A stretch of DNA of 64,000 nt from Oceanisphaera marina (GCF_014643915.1 NZ_BMKE01000017.1:20828-84827), one strand, 5' to 3'. Positions 39,931 through 49,054 are shown, counted from the stretch's first letter. Numbers and translations are program-made. Notes: generated by a model not told the origin, from the sequence alone.

Positions 39931-41067
39931 ATGTTCAAGATTGGTTTGATTGTTAATCCGCTGGCAGGGCTGGGCGGCAGCGTTGCCCTTAAGGGCAGCG
40001 ATGGCATGGCCGAACAGGCGCGCGCCCTGGGTGCCGAACCCCGCGCGCTGCAGCGCACTCAATTGGCCCTGGCAGAATTATTGGAACTTAACGACCGCTT
40101 CAGCCTCTACACCGTGGCCGGCGAAATGGGTGAAACCGTGTGCCAGGCGCTTAATCTGCCGGTCACCGTCTGTTATCAGCCTCAAAGCCGGGTAACGACC
40201 ACGGCAGACGACACCAGACTGGCCGTGACCGCCCTGGTAGAGCAGGGTATAGACTTGTTGCTGTTTGCCGGTGGCGATGGCACGGCGCGCGATGTGTGTG
40301 CCGCTGCTCCACCAGGGCTGTGTGTACTGGGCATTCCGGCCGGAGTAAAAATCCACTCCGGCGTGTATGGGGTGACGCCGGCCGGCACCGGGCGTTTATT
40401 GGCTCGCTTGGTGCGCGGCGAGCCGGTTAGCCTGATGGCCGCCGATGTCATGGACATTGATGAAGCCGCATTTCGCCAAGGGCGGGTGCATGCCAAACGC
40501 TACGGCGAAATGCTGATCCCGGGTGATTTAAGCTATGTGCAGGCGGTCAAGGTGTCGGGCGTCGAGTCTGACGAGCTGGTGCTGACCGATATTGCCGACG
40601 AGATTATCGAACGCATGCAAGCCGAGCCCGAGGCTTATTACATTATGGGCTCGGGCAGCACGGTAGCGGCGGTGATGGAGCGACTGGGGCTGGAAAATAC
40701 CCTGCTGGGGGTGGATCTGGTACACCGGCAACGGCTGGTGGCCTCGGATCTGGATGCCACGCGCTTGCATCAGCAGATTGCAGGCAAACCCGGCAAGCTG
40801 GTGATTACCCTGATTGGCGGCCAGGGCCATATTTTTGGTCGTGGCAATCAACAACTCAGCCCCGCGGTGATCAAGGCGGTGGGGCAACACAATATCTGGT
40901 TACTGGCGACCAAGACCAAGCTGAATTCGCTGCAAGGTCGTCCGTTACGAGTAGACACCAATGATCCCGAACTCGACCGCCAGTTAAGCGGCTTGATGCG
41001 GGTGATCACTGGCTATCAAGATGAAGTTCTGGTGCGGGTGGCAAACCCGGAAAATGAGGCGTATTAA
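39931..41067 (+). CDS. ATP-NAD kinase-family protein (COG3199)
   Basis: 378 aa. NAD/diacylglycerol-kinase fold with the nucleotide motif FAGGDGTARDVCAA and VNPLAGLGG at the start; PAGVKIHSGVYGVTPAGTG and IMGSGSTVAAVME are typical of the COG3199 branch. It is much longer than the housekeeping NAD kinase and its true substrate is not known to me. It is preceded by epmC and overlaps yfcL by one base (TAATG). Confidence 0.85.
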   Translation: MFKIGLIVNPLAGLGGSVALKGSDGMAEQARALGAEPRALQRTQLALAELLELNDRFSLYTVAGEMGETVCQALNLPVTVCYQPQSRVTTTADDTRLAVTALVEQGIDLLLFAGGDGTARDVCAAAPPGLCVLGIPAGVKIHSGVYGVTPAGTGRLLARLVRGEPVSLMAADVMDIDEAAFRQGRVHAKRYGEMLIPGDLSYVQAVKVSGVESDELVLTDIADEIIERMQAEPEAYYIMGSGSTVAAVMERLGLENTLLGVDLVHRQRLVASDLDATRLHQQIAGKPGKLVITLIGGQGHIFGRGNQQLSPAVIKAVGQHNIWLLATKTKLNSLQGRPLRVDTNDPELDRQLSGLMRVITGYQDEVLVRVANPENEAY

Positions 41068-41360
41068 TGAATATTTTTGAATTTGAACAGCTGCTGTTAA
41101 CCGACATCGATAGCAACATCGCCACCGCAACCGACGATCAGCTGTTTGCCGGTGGTTATCTGCGCGGACACATAACGTTATCGGTAGCGCAATGCGAAAT
41201 TGACGGCCGTAACCATGTGCGCGACGTTAAATCCCGGGTAAATAACAGCCTTAATCAGGCCATTTTAAGCGGTGAACTGAACGAGCAGGATCAAAAGCTG
41301 GTGCTGTCGTTTTGGGCCGACTTGATCACCAAAGCAGAGCAGGCCAGCACCGTTCAATAA
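41067..41360 (+). CDS. yfcL: YfcL-family protein
   Basis: 97 aa, helical and acidic, starting MNIFEFEQLLLTDIDSNIATATDDQLFAGGYLRGH. It matches the YfcL family, found beside epmC in E. coli; no function is established. Start overlaps the stop of the NAD-kinase-like gene. Confidence 0.85.
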   Translation: MNIFEFEQLLLTDIDSNIATATDDQLFAGGYLRGHITLSVAQCEIDGRNHVRDVKSRVNNSLNQAILSGELNEQDQKLVLSFWADLITKAEQASTVQ

Positions 41361-41430
41361 GCCATGTCTTGCAGGGTCCAATTCACTGGACCAAGCGGAT
41401 GGTACCCTGGGGTACAGGGTGTCGAGCCAT

Positions 41431-41459
41431 AAAAAAGGAGCCTTGCGGCTCCTTTTTTG
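41431..41459. terminator. Bidirectional terminator between yfcL and cysNC
   Basis: AAAAAAGGAGCC-TTGC-GGCTCCTTTTTT: perfect stem with A and T runs, serving convergent transcripts. Confidence 0.95.
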
Positions 41460-41477
41460 TTGGGTCACTAAAGAGTG

Positions 41478-43397
41478 TTAGCCCTTGATTACGCCACGCT
41501 TGCGCAGTTCGGCAATCACCAGATCGGCGGCTTCATCGGCACTAAGGCGTGCTGCGTCCAGATGAATTTCCGGCGCTTCAGGACGCTCGTAGGCAGAGTC
41601 GATACCGGTAAAGTTCTTCAGCTCACCGCGGCGGGCCTTCTTGTACAGCCCCTTCACATCACGCTCTTCGGCCACGGACAGCGGCGTATCGACAAACACC
41701 TCGATAAACTCGCCCTCGGCCAGTTGTTCGCGCGCCATGCGACGCTCGGCTTTAAAGGGTGAGATAAAGGCGGTCAGTACAATCAGACCCGCATCTACCA
41801 TCAGTTTGGACACTTCGCCAATGCGGCGGATGTTTTCTACCCGGTCGGCATCGGTAAAGCCCAGATCCTTGTTCAGGCCGTGGCGTACGTTGTCGCCGTC
41901 CAGCAGGTAGGTGTGGCCGCCCAGGGCGTGCAGCTTCTTCTCGACCAGGTTGGCGATGGTCGACTTGCCGGCACCGGACAAACCGGTAAACCACAACACG
42001 GCAGGCGTTTGGCCTTTGGCGGTTGCGCGCGCGTCTTTATTCACATCCACATGCTGATAATGAATGTTCTGGCTGCGGCGCAGCGCAAAGTGCAGCATGC
42101 CGGCCGCCACCGTGGTGTTGTTGAGGCGGTCGATCAGGATAAAGCCGCCGGTGTCTTTGTTGGTCTGGTAATCATCAAAGGCAATGGCGCGGTCCAGGCT
42201 CAGGTTACACACCCCTATGCTGTTCAGCTCCAGCTGTTTGGCGGCGGTGTGCTCCAGGGTGTTGACGTTGACCTGATACTTGATGTCGGTAATGCTGGCA
42301 GTGACGGTTTTTGTACCGATTTTCAACAGATAAGGGCGACCGGGCAGCAGGGCGTCTTCGCTCATCCACACCAGGGTGCTTTCAAACTGATCGGCGGTTT
42401 CTGCCGGGGCATCGGCAAGGGAGATCACGTCGCCACGGGAAATATCAATTTCGTCTTTCAGGGTCAGGGTGACTGACTGGCCAGCTACCGCCTGGTCCAG
42501 GTCGCCGTTGTAGGTGACGATGCGCGCCACTTCGCTCTCTTTACCCGACGGTTGCACCCGAATGCGGGTACCGGGCGTGACCACACCGCTGGTAATGGTA
42601 CCCGAGAAGCCACGAAAATCCAGGTTGGGACGGTTAACCCACTGCACCGGCAAGCGAAACGGTGCCTGCTGCATGCGGGTGTCGTCCACTTCCACGGTTT
42701 CCAGAAAATTCATCAGGGTAGTGGCCTGATACCCAGGTGCCGCGTACCAGGGCATCTTGTTGCTCAGGTCTACTATGTTGTCGCCCTTGAAGGCCGACAG
42801 CGGAATATAGGTGACGTTAGTCAGCCCTAGTTGCTTGGCGAACTGGCCGTATTCTTCGACAATTTCATCAAAACGCGCCTGTGAATATTCCACCAGATCC
42901 ATTTTGTTGATGGCCACCACAATGTGGCGAATACCCAGCAGCGACATCAAATAGCTGTGGCGGCGGGTTTGGGTGAGAATACCTTTGCGGGCATCGACCA
43001 TGAGAATCGCGGCGTCGGCGGTAGAGGCACCGGTGACCATGTTACGGGTGTACTGCTCGTGCCCGGGGGTATCGGCGACGATAAACTTGCGTTTCTCGGT
43101 CGAAAAGAAGCGATAGGCCACGTCTATGGTAATGCCTTGCTCACGCTCGGCGGCCAGGCCATCGACCAGCAAGGCAAAGTCGATGTCTTCGCCCTGGGTA
43201 CCCCATTTTTTGGAGTCCGCTTCCATGGCGGCCAGCTGGTCTTCAAACAGCATTTTCGATTCAAACAGCAAGCGGCCAATCAGGGTGCTTTTGCCGTCAT
43301 CCACGCTGCCACAGGTAATAAACCGCAGCAGACTTTTGTGTTCGTGAACCTTCAAATACTCGTCGATATTCGTTTCAATCAGAGATGATAAATTCAT
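41478..43397 (-). CDS. cysNC: Sulfate adenylyltransferase large subunit / APS kinase fusion
   Basis: 639 aa. The N-terminal 440 residues are the CysN GTPase (P-loop [10 protein letters not shown], switch [17 protein letters not shown]) that drives APS formation with CysD; the C-terminal 190 are APS kinase (P-loop [23 protein letters not shown]), which phosphorylates APS to PAPS. Both active sites are intact. The fusion is known in many bacteria, unlike the separate cysN and cysC of E. coli. It lies 166 bp after cysD on the same strand. Confidence 0.97.
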   Translation of the reverse strand: MNLSSLIETNIDEYLKVHEHKSLLRFITCGSVDDGKSTLIGRLLFESKMLFEDQLAAMEADSKKWGTQGEDIDFALLVDGLAAEREQGITIDVAYRFFSTEKRKFIVADTPGHEQYTRNMVTGASTADAAILMVDARKGILTQTRRHSYLMSLLGIRHIVVAINKMDLVEYSQARFDEIVEEYGQFAKQLGLTNVTYIPLSAFKGDNIVDLSNKMPWYAAPGYQATTLMNFLETVEVDDTRMQQAPFRLPVQWVNRPNLDFRGFSGTITSGVVTPGTRIRVQPSGKESEVARIVTYNGDLDQAVAGQSVTLTLKDEIDISRGDVISLADAPAETADQFESTLVWMSEDALLPGRPYLLKIGTKTVTASITDIKYQVNVNTLEHTAAKQLELNSIGVCNLSLDRAIAFDDYQTNKDTGGFILIDRLNNTTVAAGMLHFALRRSQNIHYQHVDVNKDARATAKGQTPAVLWFTGLSGAGKSTIANLVEKKLHALGGHTYLLDGDNVRHGLNKDLGFTDADRVENIRRIGEVSKLMVDAGLIVLTAFISPFKAERRMAREQLAEGEFIEVFVDTPLSVAEERDVKGLYKKARRGELKNFTGIDSAYERPEAPEIHLDAARLSADEAADLVIAELRKRGVIKG

Positions 43398-43563
43398 GTT
43401 TTGTCCTTCGGAGCTGTACGCCTTCCGTTTCTTGCTGACGCCTGTGTATAGCGCGCAGTATTATTTGTTCTTTCAGCCAAACACCAAGTGATGTGCTTTG
43501 TAGGGTCGAATTTATTCGACCAACACACTTTGAGCTCAGCGTTTTCTAACCTGTCTCAGCAGG

Positions 43564-44463
43564 TTAGAAATAACCTTCCTGTTTTTTCTTTTCCATCGAG
43601 GCGGCGGAGTCATGATCGATCATGCGGCCCTGGCGCTCGGAGGTTTTGGTGAGCAGCATTTCTTGAATAATTTCCGGCAGGGTGGTGGCGTTTGACTCCA
43701 CGGCGCCGGTTAACGGATAACAGCCCAGGGTTCTGAAGCGCACGTTTTTCATCATAGGCACTTCGCCTTCTTTCAGCGGCATGCGCTCGTCATCGACCAT
43801 GATCAAGGTGCCGTCACGCTCAACCACCGGGCGTGGTGCGGCGAGATACAAAGGCACGATGGGAATATTCTCTAAGTGGATGTACTGCCAGATATCCAGC
43901 TCGGTCCAGTTGGACAGCGGAAATACCCGAATGGACTCGCCTTTGTGTTTGCGGGCGTTGTACAGTTTCCACAATTCCGGGCGCTGGTTCTTGGGATCCC
44001 AGCGATGCTGCTCGGTACGAAACGAGAAAATACGTTCCTTGGCACGGGATTTTTCTTCATCACGGCGGGCACCACCAAAGGCGGCGTCAAAACCGTATTG
44101 ATCCAGCGCCTGCTTCAGACCTTCGGTTTTAGTAATATCTGTATGAATCGCCGAGCCATGGGTGAAGGGATTGATGTTTTTGGCAATGGCTTCCGGGTTG
44201 GTATGGGTAATCAGCTCCAGGCCAAGTTTTTCCACCATCTGGTCACGAAAGGTGTACATCTCGCGAAACTTCCAGCGGGTATCCACATGCAGCAGCGGAA
44301 ACGGCGGCAGGGAAGGATAAAAGGCTTTCATGGCCAAGTGCAGCATCACGGCGCTGTCTTTGCCAATGGAATAAAGCATGACGGGGTTGTCGGCCTCTGC
44401 CACCACTTCCCGCATAATGTGAATACTTTCGGCTTCTAGCCGTTGTAGGTGCGTCAAGTTCAT
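43564..44463 (-). CDS. cysD: Sulfate adenylyltransferase small subunit
   Basis: 299 aa (E. coli 302). Catalytic subunit making APS from ATP and sulfate. PP-loop: [30 protein letters not shown] and [17 protein letters not shown] are conserved. The start [13 protein letters not shown] at 44463 agrees with relatives; an in-frame ATG 18 bp upstream is not needed. First gene of cysD-cysNC and divergent from an SLC13 transporter across a 121-bp control region. Confidence 0.97.
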   Translation of the reverse strand: MNLTHLQRLEAESIHIMREVVAEADNPVMLYSIGKDSAVMLHLAMKAFYPSLPPFPLLHVDTRWKFREMYTFRDQMVEKLGLELITHTNPEAIAKNINPFTHGSAIHTDITKTEGLKQALDQYGFDAAFGGARRDEEKSRAKERIFSFRTEQHRWDPKNQRPELWKLYNARKHKGESIRVFPLSNWTELDIWQYIHLENIPIVPLYLAAPRPVVERDGTLIMVDDERMPLKEGEVPMMKNVRFRTLGCYPLTGAVESNATTLPEIIQEMLLTKTSERQGRMIDHDSAASMEKKKQEGYF

Positions 44464-44496
44464 TAGTGATACCGCTCTCAATTATGGATTATGCTA

Positions 44497-44511
44497 ATAA
44501 CCAAATGTTAT
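44497..44511. promoter_or_regulatory. Inverted repeat in the cysD/transporter divergent promoter
   Basis: ATAAC-CAAAT-GTTAT is a perfect 5-5-5 dyad midway between the divergent starts, the arrangement expected for a LysR-type regulator such as CysB. The regulator is inferred from the gene context. Confidence 0.45.
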
Positions 44512-44584
44512 AGATGATCTATGTATTCAGTTTATTTGATATATGGGTACAATGATAGTCCTGCTAAAGAGCGAGTGGTTATAT

Positions 44585-46312
44585 ATGACAGCATATTGGG
44601 TATTAGCATCAATTGGCGTTTTGTTAGCGTTGCTGATCCAGGGACGAGTGTCGCCGGCGGTCTTGTTTACCTGTTGGGCCGTGGGCTTTGTCTTGCTCGG
44701 GGTAACCGAACAGCAGGCGTTGCTGGCCAGTTTTTCCAATTCGGCCCTCATCACCCTGGTGGTATTGATGCTGGTGTCGCTGGCGCTGGAACGATCGCCG
44801 TTGCTCGACCGACTTTCGGACGCCCTGCTAAAAGGCCGAGAGTCGATGGCCAGCCTGCGTCTGATGGGCGTGACGGCTTTTTTATCTGCCTTTTTAAACA
44901 ACACCGCCGTGGTGGGCTCCTTGCTCGGCGTGATCTCTCGCCAGCGTTATATTCCGGCCTCGCGCCTGTTGATCCCCTTGTCCTATGCCTCCATTTTGGG
45001 CGGTATCACTACCCTGGTCGGTACCTCCACCAACCTGGTGGTGAACTCCTTTGTGATCAACGCGGGCTTGCCGCCGCTGGGCATGTTCCAGTTTACCCTG
45101 GTAGGCTTGCCGGTGGCGCTGATTTGTATTATCGGTTTGATGTTCAGTGCACGACTGCTGCCGCAAAACCGCGTTATCGAGCAGGAAATCCCCCAGTCAT
45201 ATTTCCTGGAAGCTCAGGTAATGGCCGACTCGCCGCTGATTGGCAACAGCATAGAAGACAACCAGTTGCGTAACCTTAATGGCTTGTTTTTGCTGGAAAT
45301 TGTGCGCCATGATCGTCTGCTGAGCCCGGTTAATCCCGACGAGGTGATAGAGCAGGGCGATGTGCTGGTATTTACTGGCGAAGTGGAAAAGGTGCAAACA
45401 CTGCAACGTTTTCCGGGCTTGCAGCTGTTTGGTACCCAGGCCGACCGTCTGCTGGCTTCCAACCTGGTGGAAGTGGTGATTGCCAACGAGTCGGAGCTGG
45501 CCAAGCGCACCCTGCGCGAAGTCGACTTTAGAACGCTGTTCAACGCCGGTGTGGTGGGGATCCGCCGCGGTCAACGTCGTCTTACCGGCCAGCTGGGTCA
45601 AATCCCACTGCGGGTAGGTGACAGCCTGTTGTTAGCCGTGGGACCAGACTTTAAAGAGCAGCGCAACATAGACCGTAACTTTCATCTGTTAAGTGGCAGC
45701 CTGCAAAGACCCAAGTTGCGCACCGAGCAAAGTCTGTTGGCTTTTATCGGCTTTGGCGCGGTTATCGCATTGGCTGCAGCCAATCTGGTGCCGTTGCTGA
45801 ATGGCTTATTGATTTTGTTGGCGTTGTTACTGGTCACCCGGGTGCTTACGGTCAGCGAGTTGCGCCGGCGTTTTCCGTTTGAACTCTGGTTGATTATTGG
45901 CTCGGCCCTTACCGTGGCCAAGGCGCTGGAAAGCTCGGGCGGGGCACAGCTGGTAGCCGATGCGGTGCGCAGTCTGTGTAATGGCTATGGTGTATACGGC
46001 GCCTTTATCGGGGTGTTTGTGATTACCTTGATCTTGACCGAAGTGGTGACCAATAATGCGGCCGCGGCCTTGGTGTTCCCCATCGGCTTGTCGACGGCCA
46101 GTGCCTTTGGCGCCGACCCCATGCCCTTTATCATGGCGGTAGCCTTTGGTGCCAGTGCCTGCTTTATTATCCCCTTTGGCTACCAAACTCACCTGATGGT
46201 GTATTCGCCGGGGCGCTATCGAATGGTCGATTATCTAAAAGCCGGACTGCCGGTCAGCCTGCTGTATTCTGCAGGTGTTATCACTCTGGTGCCCATCATG
46301 TTTCCGTTTTAG
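44585..46312 (+). CDS. SLC13-type permease with TrkA-C domains, likely sulfate uptake
   Basis: 575 aa. About 11 membrane segments in two halves with the family's SNSALITLVVLM, FLNNTAVV and TNNAAAALVFPI loops, split by two RCK-C (TrkA-C) domains (about residues 200-370). This is the DASS/CitT-related family that often sits beside cysD-cysN in Vibrio and relatives. Divergence from cysD suggests sulfate as substrate; sequence alone does not prove it. The ATG at 44585 starts the first membrane helix and has GAGTGG upstream. Confidence 0.85.
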   Translation: MTAYWVLASIGVLLALLIQGRVSPAVLFTCWAVGFVLLGVTEQQALLASFSNSALITLVVLMLVSLALERSPLLDRLSDALLKGRESMASLRLMGVTAFLSAFLNNTAVVGSLLGVISRQRYIPASRLLIPLSYASILGGITTLVGTSTNLVVNSFVINAGLPPLGMFQFTLVGLPVALICIIGLMFSARLLPQNRVIEQEIPQSYFLEAQVMADSPLIGNSIEDNQLRNLNGLFLLEIVRHDRLLSPVNPDEVIEQGDVLVFTGEVEKVQTLQRFPGLQLFGTQADRLLASNLVEVVIANESELAKRTLREVDFRTLFNAGVVGIRRGQRRLTGQLGQIPLRVGDSLLLAVGPDFKEQRNIDRNFHLLSGSLQRPKLRTEQSLLAFIGFGAVIALAAANLVPLLNGLLILLALLLVTRVLTVSELRRRFPFELWLIIGSALTVAKALESSGGAQLVADAVRSLCNGYGVYGAFIGVFVITLILTEVVTNNAAAALVFPIGLSTASAFGADPMPFIMAVAFGASACFIIPFGYQTHLMVYSPGRYRMVDYLKAGLPVSLLYSAGVITLVPIMFPF

Positions 46313-46401
46313 CAAACCGGTAAGCAAGGAGGGCCAGGAAGTGAAAATGTGTGATTTGGGTTGTTCGTTGTTTAATAAACCCGCAAACAGTCAATGGCTT
46401 A

Positions 46402-46429
46402 TTGCATTCACTTTCATCTTTGCTAAAAT
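46402..46429 (+). promoter_or_regulatory. Promoter of ffs
   Basis: TTGCAT, 16 bp, TAAAAT, with the RNA starting about 15 bp further on. Confidence 0.6.
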
Positions 46430-46443
46430 GGCCTTTCTTCGAT

Positions 46444-46555
46444 GGTGACCCCGTTGGTCCTCTCGCATCGGAATCTTGTTTACCAGGTCAGGCCCGGAAG
46501 GGAGCAGCCCAAGCAGGAATCTTCGAGTGCCGGGATGTGGCTGGCGGCGGTCACC
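46444..46555 (+). ncRNA. ffs: Signal recognition particle RNA, 4.5S type
   Basis: About 112 nt. The universally conserved apical part is intact (TTGTTTACCAGGTCAGG, CGGAAGGGAGCAGCC) and GCCGGGATGTGGCTGGC matches the E. coli distal arm. The ends GGTGACC and GGTCACC pair to close the hairpin. It binds Ffh for membrane targeting of nascent proteins. Its 3' end is a known attachment site of Tn7-like elements, and such an element end starts 15 bp downstream here. Confidence 0.96.
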
Positions 46556-46569
46556 TCCAAATTACTTTT

Positions 46570-46638
46570 TGTCGCTTTTACCATAATTTGACATATCTTC
46601 AGTAATAGCTGACATAAATTGCATCATAAGCTGACATA
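46570..46638 (+). mobile_element. End of a Tn7-like transposon (TGT terminus with three TnsB-like sites)
   Basis: The end begins TGTCGCTTTTACC and contains three direct repeats of the form ATAAnnTGACATA: 46581-46595 (CCATAATTTGACATA), 46601-46616 (AGTAATAGCTGACATA) and 46622-46638 (CATAAGCTGACATA). A 5'-TGT end followed by spaced repeats about 20 bp apart is the plan of Tn7-family ends. It is next to ffs and 41 bp before a tnsA fragment. The opposite end and the remaining tns genes were not found in the window. Confidence 0.7.
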
Positions 46639-46679
46639 GCCTACCTTTGTAGTAACAAAACTACATTCAGGTGGTTTTT

Positions 46680-46904
46680 ATGTATCGGCGCCGATTGAAG
46701 CATTCCCCAGTAAAAAACCTCTTTCGTTTCGCAAGTAGCAAGACCAAATCTGTTCTTACGGTTGAATCAGCTCTTGAGTTTGATACCTGCTTTCATCTTG
46801 AATACTCCCCCGAAATAACCACTTTTGAAGCGCAGCCAGAAGGCCTTTATTACAGCTTTGAAGGAAAGTGCTGGCCCTATACGCCAGATTTCAAAGTGCA
46901 CCAC
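46680..46904 (+). pseudogene. tnsA: Truncated tnsA (Tn7-like endonuclease subunit)
   Basis: About 75 codons from ATG 46680. The opening MYRRRLKHSPVKN, the VESALEFDTCFHLEY block (first catalytic Glu) and YTPDFKV (catalytic Asp) match the N-terminal part of TnsA, which cuts the 5' transposon ends. Homology stops after YTPDFKVH; the QxK part and C-terminal domain (a full protein is over 200 aa) are missing. The frame continues for 23 unrelated residues. A deletion has removed the rest of tnsA and everything after it. The TnsA family call is from memory of motifs. Confidence 0.75.
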
Positions 46905-47034
46905 CTACTTCACCGTGGTAAAAGCCGTGCTTTCGCTCATCACCATCGGTATTCTCTGGGGATGTGTAATTAAGAGCAGCGGGATGAAGGAACAGACACC
47001 TGTGGAACCTGCTCGTTATTCGATCACTGTTTAA
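46905..47034 (+). other. Remnant with a membrane-type segment, after the tnsA break
   Basis: In the frame that crosses the tnsA break, this piece encodes YFTVVKAVLSLITIGILWG and about 20 hydrophilic residues to a stop at 47032. It looks like the C-terminus of an unrelated small membrane protein joined to tnsA by deletion. Not identified. Confidence 0.35.
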
Positions 47035-47165
47035 TTCGGGTAATCTTGGTTCCTTCCAGACTGATTCCCGCCATCAGCCCTTGTTGGCTAAAGATAAAGG
47101 CTTCATGTTGTAGTGACGAGATTGACAGGTTTCTGGCCATCTCTTCGTCTACCAGAACGACGGTA
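47024..47165 (-). pseudogene. C-terminal fragment of a SYLF/YSC84-type lipid-binding protein
   Basis: Reading minus, the last 46 codons of an open frame end at TGA 47024 and include FIFSQQGLMAGISLEGTKI, the typical end of the SYLF (YSC84) domain. The first residues (TVVLVDEEMARNL) follow on directly from DUF3309-leader DNA at 47166, with no start codon, so the gene is broken by recombination at this point. Confidence 0.55.
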
Positions 47166-47234
47166 GGGCCAGCTGGGAATGGCGCCGATCAGTAGCAAAA
47201 TAAGCAGGATTAACAGAATAGTTCCCAATGTCAT
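47166..47234 (-). pseudogene. Truncated DUF3309 gene
   Basis: The first 23 codons (MTLGTILLILLILLLIGAIP, then SWP) are almost identical to the intact DUF3309 gene at 54506-54664. After SWP the sequence switches to the SYLF remnant. The same junction is thus a breakpoint. Confidence 0.75.
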
Positions 47235-47495
47235 CTCTCCCGGCAGGTCACTCATCCAGGTGCTGATGAGCATACCCATCGGCACCATTCCCGAACCCTA
47301 CGGCCATAGCCGACTGCGTCCGAAAGGAGTCAGTAATCACAGGACGGCCTGCGTGGCTCATGACTGTATCGCCATCTCCTCATCGTTAATCTAGTACCGA
47401 ATTCAGAGGGGGTCTGTACGCCATCATACATACCCGGTCTACACACTGAGCTAGACTTCATGTTCAGCTCACTCAGTCCGAAGATTCGGGCTAAG
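47166..47495. repeat. Duplicated DUF3309 gene start and leader, copy 1
   Basis: About 330 bp that align with 54600-54928, with a few substitutions and small indels. Shared blocks include CGACTGCGTCCGAAAGGAGT, GACTGTATCGCCATCTCC and GAGGGGGTCTGTACGCCATC. The similarity reaches well past the coding start, so the whole leader or promoter was duplicated. No other gene is supported in 47235-47548. Confidence 0.85.
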
Positions 47496-47548
47496 GGATG
47501 CTGCCTGCATGAGTTCTGCTGTAGATTCTTTCGACCGGGGAGGTTGAG

Positions 47549-47911
47549 ATGAAACAAGAAAAAGATAACAAGTTGACATATTGGAACCACGCGCCGCAGT
47601 CTCTTTCCCGAAGGACAGTGTTGCGTAGAGCGTTGGCAATAGGATGCGGTGCGCTGATCCCCTTTACCCTGATCGGCTGTGACAAGAAGGAAGAATCAGC
47701 AACCGGGGAGTTGCCGAGTGGCGCCTACCCTGAGGCGTCTGAGTCGACCAAGACGCCGCAGGCCAGCGTTCATTATCAAAACCAGCCGAGTGAGAACGGG
47801 CAGAAATGCAGTCAATGCCAGAACTTTATCTCCGAGTCGAACAGCTGTCAGGTCGTTGCAGGGACCATTAGCCCTGAGGGATGGTGCGATCTGTGGACAA
47901 AGAAAGTGTAA
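47549..47911 (+). CDS. High-potential iron-sulfur protein (HiPIP)
   Basis: 120 aa. Four Cys in the mature C-terminal part (KCSQCQNF, SCQVV, WCDLW) bind a 4Fe-4S cluster of the HiPIP type, a periplasmic electron carrier. The N-terminus has a Tat signal (LSRRTVLRRALAIG) ending in LIGC, which could be a lipobox, so it may be lipid-anchored. GGGGAGG precedes the ATG. Its physiological partner is not nearby. Confidence 0.9.
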   Translation: MKQEKDNKLTYWNHAPQSLSRRTVLRRALAIGCGALIPFTLIGCDKKEESATGELPSGAYPEASESTKTPQASVHYQNQPSENGQKCSQCQNFISESNSCQVVAGTISPEGWCDLWTKKV

Positions 47912-48277
47912 TGTTATCAAGGTTGTAATTTGATGGCTTGCCGAGTTGGGTGAAAGCCGAGAATACAAAGGATTTATAACTATCAAATAAAATCTTTAAC
48001 AGCGGTGAAAGGATGAAAGCAGCTGCAAGCCATAAGAGCACCCCTGCCGTAAACGTCGGGGGTGTTTTTGCAAATATCACAAACAAAGCTGTTAGTGATT
48101 CAGCTACAAAGTAGGTCTGAGATGTAAAATAACAAAAATAAGGGGCACACTAAGCGTGTAGCCCCGTAGAGTTGTGCTTGCATTAGCAGTACTAGCAGTT
48201 TTTTAGTTGGTAGTCGTTGTCTGCCAGCATTAAAGCAAGCTGTCCTCAAATTAAATAGAGGTGGCTTTTAGCTTTTG
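47912..48277. other. 366-bp gap after the HiPIP gene
   Basis: It holds the terminator at 48038-48069 and no gene I can support. Confidence 0.5.
48038..48069 (+). terminator. Terminator after HiPIP
   Basis: CACCCC...GGGGTG stem (48039-48064) with inner CCG/CG pairs and TTTTT; about 130 bp after the stop. Confidence 0.7.
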
Positions 48278-49054
48278 TTACTCTTGACCCAATGCTTTTT
48301 CGGTTTCTTCCGATTGCCATATGTTGGTGCTTACATCGATTTCGTTAACCACTTTGGTTGAGGCGTCACGATCAAGCTGAACCTCAAAGCTGTGATCACC
48401 TTTCACTATTTCAAACTCGACGTTATCATCGTCAACATCATTGATGGACGTAATTTGATAGCCTTTATCCTGCAGCATTTTTTGATAGTCGCTCACCGTT
48501 TTACCCACGGGTAGAGCGGCTTCAAGGGCTTCTTTTTCTTCGCCCCAAGAATCCAAGTATTTGGAATCACTATATTTACCGGCCTGCTTCTCGTCGTACA
48601 TCAGATCACCGCCTTTATAGTCGGCTTCTCGCATGGCGCGCTTGGTTTCGTCGGCGCGCCAGACATTATTGGCTACTTCAATGTCTTCGAGTTTGGCGTT
48701 ATCTATATCGGCACTTACTTCAAAGCTGTGATCTCCTTTAACCACTTCATACTCGATATCATCGTTCGACTGTTCATTGATAGAAGTGATCATGTACCCT
48801 TCTTTCTGCAGGAGACCTCGTAATTGCTCAACACTGGTAGCCCCCGCCAGTGCTTGCTCCAACATATTTTTGGCGTCGCCATAATCTTGCATGCGTCTGC
48901 TGTCTAGCCAGGCTTTTTTGTCAGCCGTGGTTGATGCGTCAGCTGCGCGCATGTCCGTTTTATCTTCGGCAAGGGCCAGGTTGGCACTCGACATTGAGAA
49001 TGCTGCGAGCAGGGCGGTCATAATGATGGTTTTAGAGCGATTAAGCGTTTTCAT
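48278..49054 (-). CDS. Secreted PepSY-like protein with an internal duplication
   Basis: 258 aa. Signal peptide to ANLALA/ED. The mature part is two copies of one unit of about 95 aa: YMITSINEQSNDDIEYEVVK...GDHSFEVSADID...NVWRADETKRAM, and YQITSINDVDDDNVEFEIVK...GDHSFEVQLDRD...NIWQSEETEKAL. The YxITSI-(D)-x-(E)-V-KGDHSFEV pattern resembles PepSY domains, which often inhibit or bind proteases. Acidic throughout. I do not know a named family member of this duplicated form. The 49055-49801 gap upstream is its promoter region. Confidence 0.7.
   Translation of the reverse strand: MKTLNRSKTIIMTALLAAFSMSSANLALAEDKTDMRAADASTTADKKAWLDSRRMQDYGDAKNMLEQALAGATSVEQLRGLLQKEGYMITSINEQSNDDIEYEVVKGDHSFEVSADIDNAKLEDIEVANNVWRADETKRAMREADYKGGDLMYDEKQAGKYSDSKYLDSWGEEKEALEAALPVGKTVSDYQKMLQDKGYQITSINDVDDDNVEFEIVKGDHSFEVQLDRDASTKVVNEIDVSTNIWQSEETEKALGQE

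Noticed and set aside
47574-47585. TTGACATATT inside the HiPIP gene as a further TnsB-like site
   Set aside because: It lies in coding sequence, is single, and lacks the ATAA part and terminal ACA of an element end.
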